DNA of 6,924 nucleotides. Source: an uncultured Pirellulaceae bacterium. GTDB lineage: Bacteria > Planctomycetota > Planctomycetia > Pirellulales > Pirellulaceae. The stretch is from contig CAKQNH010000250.1 in NCBI GenBank assembly GCA_934255105.1, positions 1 through 6,924 of the forward strand. Direction: 5' to 3'. Shown in pieces: positions 1 to 5,052 of this stretch (within the stretch, counting starts at the first letter, position 1; each line of letters opens with the position of its first letter). Both the position numbers and the translations under genes were made by a program. The notes below the pieces were generated by a model, which saw nothing but the letters and a program-made list of their open reading frames with translations, made no database searches and was not told the origin of the DNA.

Positions 1-359
1 CCTTGGCCATTGGCTTGATGGCAGGTGATGCAATTATTGAAGATGCGTCTGCCCATCAGCATAGGATCTGGACCAGACTGGCCAGATGCCAGCGATTGAT
101 CAGCCGATGAACTGCCCGAGACGGTATATGCGGCTGGCCCTTCGTAGCGGTCGACGGCAAAGTCCGCGCTGTACTCGCCCAAGTACCAGCCTCCAAAGAG
201 CAGCAGCGCGAAGGCTGCCACGATCATCTCCGTGGGGAGCGGCTGGCCACCTTCGTGCGGCTCGAACTTCTCGCGATAGGCCACTTCGTGCATCTCTTGG
301 ACGTCGGGCTCTACGCCGCGCCGCTGCTCGTGCATGTCCATATCATTTCGAGGTGTCAC
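1..359 (-). CDS. Membrane-anchored cytochrome c in the CcoP position of a cbb3 oxidase operon (3' end cut by window)
   Basis: Partial gene: 119 codons are visible and the C-terminus lies beyond the left edge. A charged N-terminus (about residues 1-42) is followed by one hydrophobic membrane segment (about 45-61, MIVAAFALLLFGGWYLG), a linker rich in Ser and Ala, and the start of a class I cytochrome c domain with haem site C110-I-T-C113-H114 followed by QANGQ. It should carry electrons to CcoO/CcoN on the periplasmic side. I chose GTG at 359-357 because GGAGG (371-367 on the minus strand) sits 7 bases upstream and the start overlaps the ccoO stop (GTGA). ATG at 341 and ATG at 335 are in frame but lack such a site. 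Its place directly after ccoO is that of ccoP, but the usual CcoP N-terminal signature (DGI-x-E-x-DNP then a Trp pair) is not seen, so I give no symbol. Whether a second haem site follows cannot be seen. Confidence 0.85.
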   Translation of the reverse strand, partial: MTPRNDMDMHEQRRGVEPDVQEMHEVAYREKFEPHEGGQPLPTEMIVAAFALLLFGGWYLGEYSADFAVDRYEGPAAYTVSGSSSADQSLASGQSGPDPMLMGRRIFNNCITCHQANGQ

Positions 360-979
360 TGCACTTCCTCCAAGGAAAGTTCCTGATTGAGTGACAGCAG
401 GTAGGCGACCAACTGCAGCGCCTCCTCCGATGGAACAATCCACACCGGAGTGGCATCGCTGTCCTCGGCAGGCAGTTGGATCGATTCGAGCGTCGGTGCC
501 TTCTGGCCCACCTGCGTTTTAAACAGGAATCGGTGAGGCGGCATGATCGATCCGGGAGAGGTGATCGTTGGATCATAGAGATGCAGCAGATGCCATTCTG
601 AACTCGGCTGACGCGCGCCGATGTTGGCTAGGTCGGGTCCAGTGCGCATGCTGCCAGTCAACGGAGGCTTTTGCAAAATATAGTCGCGTGGCACGCTGCG
701 TCGCATGCCCCACCCGCGTTCCAAATCTGCGCCAAAGCCCTCCGGGCGAACTTGCTGGCTATGGCAGTAGATACACCCGTAACCACGATACAGCACCTGG
801 CCGGGTTCCTCGCGCCAACTGTCTAGAGGTCTGGGATAGACGATGCTGCTACCATCGGGGGTGGTGGCTTGGACTACTCCGATCTCACCCATCTGCCAAT
901 CTGGAATCAGCACTAGGCCGAACATGGACGCGGTCACGGTCACCAGCGCTATCGCGATGATGGCTGGAAAGTGATTCAT
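356..979 (-). CDS. ccoO: Cytochrome c oxidase, cbb3-type, subunit II (CcoO, mono-haem cytochrome c)
   Basis: A 207-residue protein, the usual size for CcoO. An N-terminal hydrophobic segment (about residues 5-25) anchors it in the membrane and the rest faces the periplasm. The haem c site is C69-I-Y-C72-H73 inside the family signature RGYGCIYCHSQQVRPE. Further family motifs are DLERGWGMRRSVPRDYI (85-101), TGPDLANIGAR (113-123) and SSEWHLLHLYDP (126-137). M146 in SIMPP is the expected distal haem ligand. CcoO passes electrons from the CcoP-type cytochrome to the CcoN active site. The ATG at 979-977 overlaps the ccoN stop (ATGA), which implies translational coupling. The C-terminus (Q/E/L rich, 195-207) ends on the overlap with the next cytochrome gene. 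Confidence 0.97.
   Translation of the reverse strand: MNHFPAIIAIALVTVTASMFGLVLIPDWQMGEIGVVQATTPDGSSIVYPRPLDSWREEPGQVLYRGYGCIYCHSQQVRPEGFGADLERGWGMRRSVPRDYILQKPPLTGSMRTGPDLANIGARQPSSEWHLLHLYDPTITSPGSIMPPHRFLFKTQVGQKAPTLESIQLPAEDSDATPVWIVPSEEALQLVAYLLSLNQELSLEEVQ
367..371 (-). promoter_or_regulatory. Shine-Dalgarno site deciding the GTG start of the cytochrome c gene
   Basis: GGAGG on the minus strand lies inside the last codons of ccoO, 7 bases before the GTG at 359-357. It supports a start that overlaps the ccoO stop codon rather than the downstream ATG codons at 341 and 335, which have no purine-rich site. Confidence 0.6.
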
Positions 980-2490
980 GTGGCACCCCGGGCTGGTTGG
1001 CGTAATCGAAACAGTCTGCGCGGTGAAGTGAACAGCGTCGGCTCAGTCGACGTGGCACCGTGTCTCCGCAGCATGTACCACACCGAAATCGCAAAGGCAC
1101 AGTGCCCGATGGTCATGAGTGTTCCCGCGACGCTGCGCGACCACAAATAAGGGATCGTGCGCTGGACAATTTCGATAAACGGTATGTCGGGATTGTTCAT
1201 GGCTAGCCCCTGTTCGACGCCGTGCCAGGTCAGGCCAAGCCAGTACATGGACATCCCTATGGCCGTGCCCCAAAAATGAATTTTGATCAGCGGGGCGCTA
1301 GGCCATTCGCACTCAACGAGGCGCGGCATGACATAGTACATCGAGCCGAACGAAACCATGGTAAAGAAAGCGTAGACGCCCAAGTGTGCGTGTGCGATGG
1401 TGTAGTGGGTGAAGTGCGTGACTTCGTTCCATGCGCGAATGCTCTGCAACGAGCCTTGCACGCTGACGGCCGTGTAGCTCATCGCACCAAACACGATAAA
1501 GCGCAGCGTGGGGCTGGTCTTCAGCACGTGAAAATAACCCACCATCGTCATGTGATGATTGATGGCCACCGTGGTCACAGGGATGAACATCATCAAACTG
1601 CCGACAATGCCTACCGTCACTACCCAAGCCGGCAGCGGGCCGCCGATCAAATGATGGGTTCCTGCCCAGTTGTAGAAGATCGCCAACGTCCAGAATCCGA
1701 GCAGCGAGAAATGGTAGCTGTGAATGGGTCGCCCAATGACTTTGGGGATGAAATAGTAGACCGATGCCAGCCCGATGGGCGTTAGCCACAAACCCAACAC
1801 GTTGTGAGCAAACCACCAATTGGTCGCCATCTTGGCGATCCCTGTCGCAGCGGGCGTTTGGATGAAGAGCGTGGCAGCTAGGTACAGAAAGGGGAACCAC
1901 ATCGTGCAACCGAACAAGTACCACAGGGAGATATACAGATGTCCCTTGCGGCGATTGGCCAGCATTTTCCAAGCTGCGATATGGATCACAAAAAAGGCAA
2001 ATGCGATCGGCCCAGCCGCCCAGGCTGGAAATTCCATCCATTCAACGCTGGTGCTATACCCGGTTAGGATAGCGATGGTCCCCACCGCTACCAAGGTATT
2101 CCAGTAGATGGCGGTCATATAGAGCGCCTCGCGCCACACCAGTCGCGTCTTGCACAGCCGGGCGAAAAGCCACAGCATCGTGCCGATACCACTCATTGAA
2201 CCCCAGCCGTAGATCATCGTATTGAGGTGCGCTGGACGAACGCGACCGAACGTTAGCCAAGCCGTATCCGCCAAAAACCACGGCGTGTGCATCTTGATGG
2301 ATGTAATCATCGCTAGCAGCGAACCGAATATCAACCAAAACACCGCGCTTCCATACCACAGCAACACGACTTGTCGGCACGATTGGTCGATCAGCCAGCG
2401 CTCGCTGGGCGGAATCTGCGCTTCGATAGCTTCCGCGAGTATCGGGTCGGCCTGCGGATCTGCTGAGCTCGCTGGCGAAGTCTCGCTCAC
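976..2490 (-). CDS. ccoN: Cytochrome c oxidase, cbb3-type, catalytic subunit I (CcoN)
   Basis: A 504-residue polytopic membrane protein, the catalytic core of a C-family haem-copper oxidase that reduces O2 to water with high affinity and moves protons. Visible ligands: H88 in RPAHLNTMIYG (low-spin haem b), H229 in WWFAHNVLG and H279/H280 in AGTHHLIGG (CuB), H367 and H369 in IAHAHLG (high-spin haem b3 and the second haem b ligand). Y273 lies six residues before H279 and matches the helix VII tyrosine that is cross-linked to a CuB histidine in cbb3 enzymes; the 50-residue gap from H229 to H279 also fits. The N-terminus (about 1-35) is a soluble extension rich in Ala, Ser, Pro and acidic residues, and the tail after about 474 is basic. 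The start is GTG (2490-2488) overlapping the ccoS stop (GTGA), with only a weak GGTGG ribosome site. The large open frames on either strand inside it are shadows. Confidence 0.98.
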   Translation of the reverse strand: MSETSPASSADPQADPILAEAIEAQIPPSERWLIDQSCRQVVLLWYGSAVFWLIFGSLLAMITSIKMHTPWFLADTAWLTFGRVRPAHLNTMIYGWGSMSGIGTMLWLFARLCKTRLVWREALYMTAIYWNTLVAVGTIAILTGYSTSVEWMEFPAWAAGPIAFAFFVIHIAAWKMLANRRKGHLYISLWYLFGCTMWFPFLYLAATLFIQTPAATGIAKMATNWWFAHNVLGLWLTPIGLASVYYFIPKVIGRPIHSYHFSLLGFWTLAIFYNWAGTHHLIGGPLPAWVVTVGIVGSLMMFIPVTTVAINHHMTMVGYFHVLKTSPTLRFIVFGAMSYTAVSVQGSLQSIRAWNEVTHFTHYTIAHAHLGVYAFFTMVSFGSMYYVMPRLVECEWPSAPLIKIHFWGTAIGMSMYWLGLTWHGVEQGLAMNNPDIPFIEIVQRTIPYLWSRSVAGTLMTIGHCAFAISVWYMLRRHGATSTEPTLFTSPRRLFRLRQPARGAT

Positions 2491-2690
2491 TGGTCCACCG
2501 CCTTTTTCTTGCTCCGCGAGACGGGGAATCTGTCGGTGACCATTCCAATCGGTTCGTCTACATCGAAAATGGATTCGGCTCCGTCATCCAGAGATTGAAA
2601 CTGGCCGTTATGGATGGCCCACACCAGGGCCGCTACGGCCGTAAGGCCGAGAGTGACCATAAAAATCCAGATTGCGAGAAGTACGGACAT
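2487..2690 (-). CDS. ccoS: cbb3-type cytochrome oxidase assembly protein CcoS
   Basis: A 67-residue protein with one N-terminal membrane helix (about residues 2-25) followed by the CcoS hallmark W24-A-I-H-N-G-Q-F-Q-S-L-D-D-G-A, close to the family pattern WAxxxGQFDDLDxPA. CcoS is needed to mature CcoN with its haem and copper cofactors and is not part of the final enzyme. The tail after about 45 is hydrophilic and ends in a basic patch SRSKKKAVDQ. The gene starts at ATG 2690-2688 with no clear Shine-Dalgarno site and its stop overlaps the GTG of ccoN. CcoS comes first here, ahead of ccoN; in many genomes it follows ccoI elsewhere. No ccoG, ccoH or ccoI is visible in the window. Confidence 0.93.
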   Translation of the reverse strand: MSVLLAIWIFMVTLGLTAVAALVWAIHNGQFQSLDDGAESIFDVDEPIGMVTDRFPVSRSKKKAVDQ

Positions 2691-2751
2691 ATGGGTTTAA
2701 AAGGCCTTGCTGGTAAGTGTCGGACCAAAAACGAGCTAGTCGAATACGCGC

Positions 2752-3120
2752 TCAGCCGGAACTCTTCTCACTCTTTTCGGCGACATCTGAGTCGGCTTTC
2801 GACAGCGTTTCCAGCGCGATGATGGAGTGGGCATAAGCGGCACCTGCACGCATCTCGGCCGCGACCCAAATCGCTTCCATGATCTCCTCAGGCGTCGCGC
2901 CGCTTTTTAAAGCCCCGTCGGTATGTCCTTTAATACAATACGGACACTGTGTAATGTGGGCCGCTGCTACGGCGATCAACTGCTTGGTCTTGGCGGGCAA
3001 CGCGCCATCGGCAAAAACGCTGCGGCTGAATGCTTTGAATGCAGCCGCCGGCTCGGGTGCCAATCGCTGACGCTGCTCGGCGTATTCTCGACTTGACTGC
3101 GGGTAAATTGATTCGGACAT
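2752..3120 (-). CDS. Carboxymuconolactone decarboxylase / AhpD-like protein with CxxC redox centre
   Basis: A 122-residue soluble all-alpha protein of the AhpD-like superfamily. The core reads KTKQLIAVAAAHITQCPYCI, with the redox pair C59-P-Y-C62 and H66 four residues on. GATPEEIMEAIWVAAEMRAGAAYAHS (about 74-99) matches the second half of the family domain. Relatives use the CxxC pair in thiol-dependent peroxide reduction, and AhpD itself couples to peroxiredoxin AhpC. The exact substrate here is unknown. Q47 occupies the place where AhpD has a catalytic Glu, though several subfamilies share this change. The ATG at 3120 has AGGAGG upstream but 13 bases away; no other in-frame start is seen. 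It lies between the DUF542 gene (137 bases upstream) and ccoS (61 bases downstream) on the same strand, so it may be co-transcribed with both. Confidence 0.88.
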   Translation of the reverse strand: MSESIYPQSSREYAEQRQRLAPEPAAAFKAFSRSVFADGALPAKTKQLIAVAAAHITQCPYCIKGHTDGALKSGATPEEIMEAIWVAAEMRAGAAYAHSIIALETLSKADSDVAEKSEKSSG

Positions 3121-3192
3121 AGCGTCTGTACTGCCTCCTGTTAAATATTCGAGCTAGACTCTCGTCGTTGGAGCCGCCAAATGTTTCCCCAT

Positions 3193-3218
3193 AGCGAAAG
3201 CCGCCAAGGCTTTCGGCC
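3193..3218. repeat. Hairpin repeat, copy A of a dispersed intergenic family
   Basis: The core is a perfect 8-bp inverted repeat: CGAAAGCC at 3195-3202 and GGCTTTCG at 3208-3215, with loop GCCAA. It lies just after the DUF542 stop on the minus strand, where a terminator would be expected, but no T run follows in that direction, so a classic Rho-independent terminator is not supported. The 26-base element differs at only three positions from the reverse complement of 5817-5842, which shows it is a repeat and not a private hairpin. Confidence 0.65.
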
Positions 3219-3257
3219 GTTGAGGCAAAGTCCATTGAGCAAGTGAGTAACCATCTC

Positions 3258-3473
3258 TCACTCGCCATCGACAATCAATTGCAATCGCTCCAACACAGAC
3301 GGCGGACTGAGGCCGTGCTGATGGCAAACGTACCGCAGCGACTTGCCGCCACAGCTTGTATCCATCCCCAACTCATCGAACACCGCCTGTGTTTGTGGAT
3401 GATCCATAATCCAATCGGGGATGCTCGTGTCGAGATCGCAGTCCATCGTCGGTGCCGCCAACGCGTTGCACAC
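3258..3473 (-). CDS. Stand-alone DUF542 / ScdA N-terminal domain protein
   Basis: A 71-residue protein that matches the DUF542 domain found at the N-terminus of di-iron Fe-S cluster repair proteins (ScdA, YtfE/Ric): DLDTSIPDWIMDHPQTQAVFDELGMD then S40-C41-G-G-K-S-L and a CxxxGL-like helix (C50-H-Q-H-G-L). The C-terminal hemerythrin-like di-iron domain of full-length relatives is absent, so it cannot do their repair chemistry alone. In ScdA/YtfE the motif is usually CCGGK; here the first Cys is Ser. The start is uncertain: GTG at 3473 gives 71 residues, while ATG at 3446 gives 62 and begins just before the domain; neither has a strong Shine-Dalgarno site. It is the first gene of the leftward cluster ahead of the AhpD-like gene and the cbb3 genes, which suggests a role in nitrosative or redox stress. 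That role is inferred from family and position. Confidence 0.82.
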   Translation of the reverse strand: MCNALAAPTMDCDLDTSIPDWIMDHPQTQAVFDELGMDTSCGGKSLRYVCHQHGLSPPSVLERLQLIVDGE

Positions 3474-3529
3474 GCCCGCAGCACTCGTCCCGCTCGCGTG
3501 TTAGTTGGGATGTAGATAAGTCACTTTAA

Positions 3530-3535
3530 ATTATA
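3530..3535 (-). promoter_or_regulatory. Possible -10 element for the leftward cluster
   Basis: TATAAT is read on the minus strand in an A/T-rich patch, about 57 bases upstream of the GTG at 3473. No good -35 hexamer lies 16-18 bases further upstream, so this is a weak candidate based on one motif. Confidence 0.25.
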
Positions 3536-3605
3536 TACCTGTGCGTGTACAATGTGTAGGGCTAGTGCAAGTCTAACCGACTTTTAGCTCGATATGTCAC
3601 CCACC

Positions 3606-3782
3606 GTGGGATAAGCTTCCAGCCTGTCACGTGAGTTAAGCTCCCAGCTTGTCACGTTGGATAAGCTCCCAGCTTGTCACGTGGGATAAGCTTCTAGCTT
3701 GTCAGGTTGGGATAAGCTTATAGCTTGTCACGTGGGATAAGCTTCTAGCTTGTCAGGTTGGAATAAGCTTCCAGCTTGTCAT
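3606..3782 (+). repeat. Tandem array of seven 25-26 bp palindromic units
   Basis: Units begin at 3606, 3631, 3656, 3681, 3706, 3732 and 3757; five are 25 bp, and the fifth and seventh are 26 bp. Each reads roughly GTGGGATAAGCTTC(T/C) then AGCTTGTCAC. The core AAGCT-TCT-AGCTT is itself a small inverted repeat, and several junctions create the palindrome CACGTG. Units four and six are identical over 25 bases, and the 51-bp pair 3681-3731 recurs as 3732-3782 with four differences, so the array grew partly by duplicating a dimer. There are no spacers between units, so it is not a CRISPR. It sits in the divergent promoter region; its function is unknown. Confidence 0.93.
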
Positions 3783-3802
3783 GTGAGAATTGCTCTTGAA
3801 TC

Positions 3803-3824
3803 GCAAGCTGGAAGCCTACCTCAC
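3803..3824 (-). repeat. Inverted terminal unit of the palindromic array
   Basis: On the minus strand this is a copy of the array unit with four mismatches in 22 bases. Its part CAAGCTGGAAGC (3804-3815) is a perfect 12-base reverse complement of 3767-3778 in the last direct unit, so the two can form a 12-bp stem with a 25-base loop. A competing short stem, TTGC (3790-3793) with GCAA (3803-3806), overlaps it. It lies 36 bases before the GTG of the rightward gene and could affect its transcription or leader; this is inference. Confidence 0.8.
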
Positions 3825-3848
3825 TTCAAATACTAAATGCCCCCGCCT

Positions 3849-3852
3849 GGAG
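3849..3852 (+). promoter_or_regulatory. Shine-Dalgarno site supporting the GTG start at 3861
   Basis: GGAG lies 8 bases before GTG 3861. The in-frame ATG at 3837 has no purine-rich site upstream and would put eight residues, MPPPGACA, ahead of a normal signal peptide, so GTG is preferred. Confidence 0.55.
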
Positions 3853-3860
3853 CCTGTGCC

Positions 3861-4448
3861 GTGAAAACAACTGCGACAACAACTGCGACAACAACCGCGA
3901 CTTGGGTTCTGTTATTAGTAATTTGCTCGATGGCCTCTTGGCTCGCGCTACACGCCGATGAACCGGCGACATCACGAGCGGAAGTCAAAGCCGATGCGCC
4001 CGCGACCAGCGACGCACTTCCACCGCCGACCAGCGTCAGCGAGGCCAGCGCGCGAGCCCGCCTGTTGTACGAATCGTTTCATGGCACGCTGCAAGTCGTT
4101 CATCGAGACTTCTTCGACGAGGACGAGTCTCGCTTGATTCCGTCGCAAGCCCTGGAGGACGTATTCATCGAGATGTCCAAAGGCTTTGATGTCGACATGA
4201 AGTGGTTGGTTGTCGAGACCGACGTCGTTAACGTGGATCATCAACCAGTGGACGATTTTGAGAAGGCGGCCGTCGTAGCCCTGAAGGAGGGCCAGCCACG
4301 CTTTGAAGCGGTCGAAGGGGATCGCTTTCGATTCGCAGGCCCAATCCGCTTGGCATCACAGTGTTTAAAGTGCCACGTTCAAAAACGCACCAGCACCGAT
4401 ACGCGTAAAGCTGGACTGCTCATCTCGATGCCGATAAACTTACCTTAA
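3861..4448 (+). CDS. Exported Tll0287-like (DUF3365) c-type haem protein
   Basis: A 195-residue protein from GTG 3861 (203 if ATG 3837 is used). Residues 1-32 form a Sec signal peptide: K2, a Thr/Ala-rich stretch, a hydrophobic core ATWVLLLVICSMASWLAL, and likely cleavage after LHA. A linker rich in Ala, Pro, Thr and acidic residues follows (about 33-60). The rest resembles the Tll0287-like/DUF3365 domain: RARLLYESFHGTLQVVHRDF, the stretch around DMKWLVVETDVVN, then FAGPIRLASQCLKCH, with the haem c site C168-L-K-C171-H172 near the end. Family members are periplasmic mono-haem proteins or sensor domains; some bind haem with a Cys or His partner. No membrane helix or signalling domain follows, so this one is free in the periplasm. 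A redox or gas-sensing job next to the divergent cbb3 operon is plausible but inferred. It would need the cytochrome c maturation system. Confidence 0.8.
   Translation: MKTTATTTATTTATWVLLLVICSMASWLALHADEPATSRAEVKADAPATSDALPPPTSVSEASARARLLYESFHGTLQVVHRDFFDEDESRLIPSQALEDVFIEMSKGFDVDMKWLVVETDVVNVDHQPVDDFEKAAVVALKEGQPRFEAVEGDRFRFAGPIRLASQCLKCHVQKRTSTDTRKAGLLISMPINLP
3867..3902 (+). repeat. Three in-frame 12-bp repeats in the signal peptide
   Basis: ACAACTGCGACA occurs at 3867-3878 and again exactly at 3879-3890; the third copy (3891-3902) differs at two positions. It encodes TTAT three times, in the n-region of the signal peptide. Changes in copy number would keep the reading frame and only alter the length of the n-region. 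Confidence 0.9.
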
Positions 4449-4473
4449 CATCGCGAGAATAATTACCGTCGTA

Positions 4474-4531
4474 GCCGAAGTCGCCAGACTTTGGACTTCG
4501 GTTGGCTCATCCCAAGCCTGGCGACTTCGGC
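4474..4531. repeat. Long imperfect hairpin, copy B of the dispersed family
   Basis: Arms 4474-4491 and 4514-4531 pair over 18 positions with one mismatch (A with C), with a 22-base loop. It lies 25 bases after the c-haem gene stop and could terminate or stabilise its transcript, but no T run follows. The left arm (AGCCGAAGTCGCCA, from 4473) matches the reverse complement of 5829-5842 with one mismatch, which links it to the other copies. Confidence 0.8.
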
Positions 4532-4590
4532 CACCAATAATCGCGACAGTTATAGTTTATAGTTGACCCGATGCTCAATGATTGCAACCC

Positions 4591-5052
4591 ATGCTCACCT
4601 CTAAATTAATCGACCAGTATGCATCTGGAACCGAAGTACTGCGCCGCGCGATTGCAGGCATGACCGCTTCGCAATTGGACGCGGTGCCGATTGCGGGCCT
4701 ATGGTCGACTCGGCAAGTCGTATGTCACATCGCCGATTTCGAATTGGTTTATGCCGACCGCTTGAAACGCGTGATCGCCGAGCATGAACCGACATTCTTT
4801 GGCGGCGATCCCGACACGTTTGCTGCTGGACTAGCCTATGAGTTGCGGGACGTCGACAACGAGCTGCACATGATCGACGCTACGCGTCGCCAGATGGTGA
4901 GTATCCTGCAGTCGCTGAGCGCCGCAGATTTCCAAAGAATGGGCAATCACAACCAAGCCGGGCCGTTGTCGCTGACTGACCTGCTACAGGGGATTGCAGG
5001 GCACCTGCCACATCACGTCGCCTTTATCGATGCCAAGCGGAGGGCGCTGTGA
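4591..5052 (+). CDS. DinB-like (DinB_2) putative metal-binding protein
   Basis: A 153-residue protein with the four-helix DinB fold. Candidate metal ligands are H46 in QVVCHIADFE and H138 and H142 in GHLPHHVAF near the C-terminus, the usual H...HxxxH arrangement. W38-S-T-R-Q precedes the first His as in relatives. Members are often divalent-metal proteins, and some are thiol-dependent S-transferases (bacillithiol or mycothiol); the substrate here is unknown. ATG 4591 is taken as start; an in-frame TTG at 4582 would add three residues. Neither has a Shine-Dalgarno site, and the next gene overlaps its stop by four bases, so the two are translated together. No upstream gene is close: the c-haem gene ends 142 bases before, with the hairpin repeat between. 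Confidence 0.82.
   Translation: MLTSKLIDQYASGTEVLRRAIAGMTASQLDAVPIAGLWSTRQVVCHIADFELVYADRLKRVIAEHEPTFFGGDPDTFAAGLAYELRDVDNELHMIDATRRQMVSILQSLSAADFQRMGNHNQAGPLSLTDLLQGIAGHLPHHVAFIDAKRRAL
5039..5043 (+). promoter_or_regulatory. Shine-Dalgarno site for the MOSC gene inside the DinB-like gene
   Basis: GGAGG lies 5 bases before GTG 5049, within the last codons of the DinB-like gene. It supports the GTG start that overlaps the upstream TGA. Confidence 0.6.

Larger units (their letters stand above)
3474..3860. other. Divergent intergenic region between the leftward DUF542/cbb3 cluster and the rightward c-haem gene
   Basis: This stretch separates genes transcribed away from each other and should hold promoters for both directions. 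It contains an A/T-rich part (about 3515-3555), a tandem palindromic array (3606-3782) and an inverted unit (3803-3824). I looked for an FNR/ANR box of the form TTGAT-N4-ATCAA, which often controls cbb3 genes in proteobacteria, and found none. No coding frame with family resemblance is seen. The sequence CTTTTAGCTCGATATGTCAC (3581-3600) may be a decayed further unit of the array. Confidence 0.6.

Noticed and set aside
1222..1785. Long antisense open frame (187 codons) opposite ccoN
   Set aside because: It lies entirely over a strongly conserved CcoN region and its translation shows no family resemblance; it follows from the codon bias of ccoN.
1313..2041. 242-codon frame on the same strand within ccoN
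   Set aside because: It is an out-of-frame shadow of ccoN, and its product resembles no known family.
2930..3274. 114-codon minus-strand frame across the AhpD-like gene and its upstream gap
   Set aside because: It is out of frame with the recognisable CxxC protein and ends within it; its translation is low in recognisable structure.
3569..3585. Short stem AAGTC-TAACC-GACTT followed by TT
   Set aside because: Only five base pairs and a short T stretch, with no gene end close enough upstream on the plus strand; likely chance.
3606..3824. CRISPR array
   Set aside because: The 25-26 bp units abut directly with no unique spacers, and no cas gene is in the window.
3861..3965. Lipoprotein signal (LLVIC) in the c-haem protein
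   Set aside because: The residue before Cys is Ile, not Gly, Ala or Ser, so the lipobox rule fails; an ordinary signal peptide fits better.
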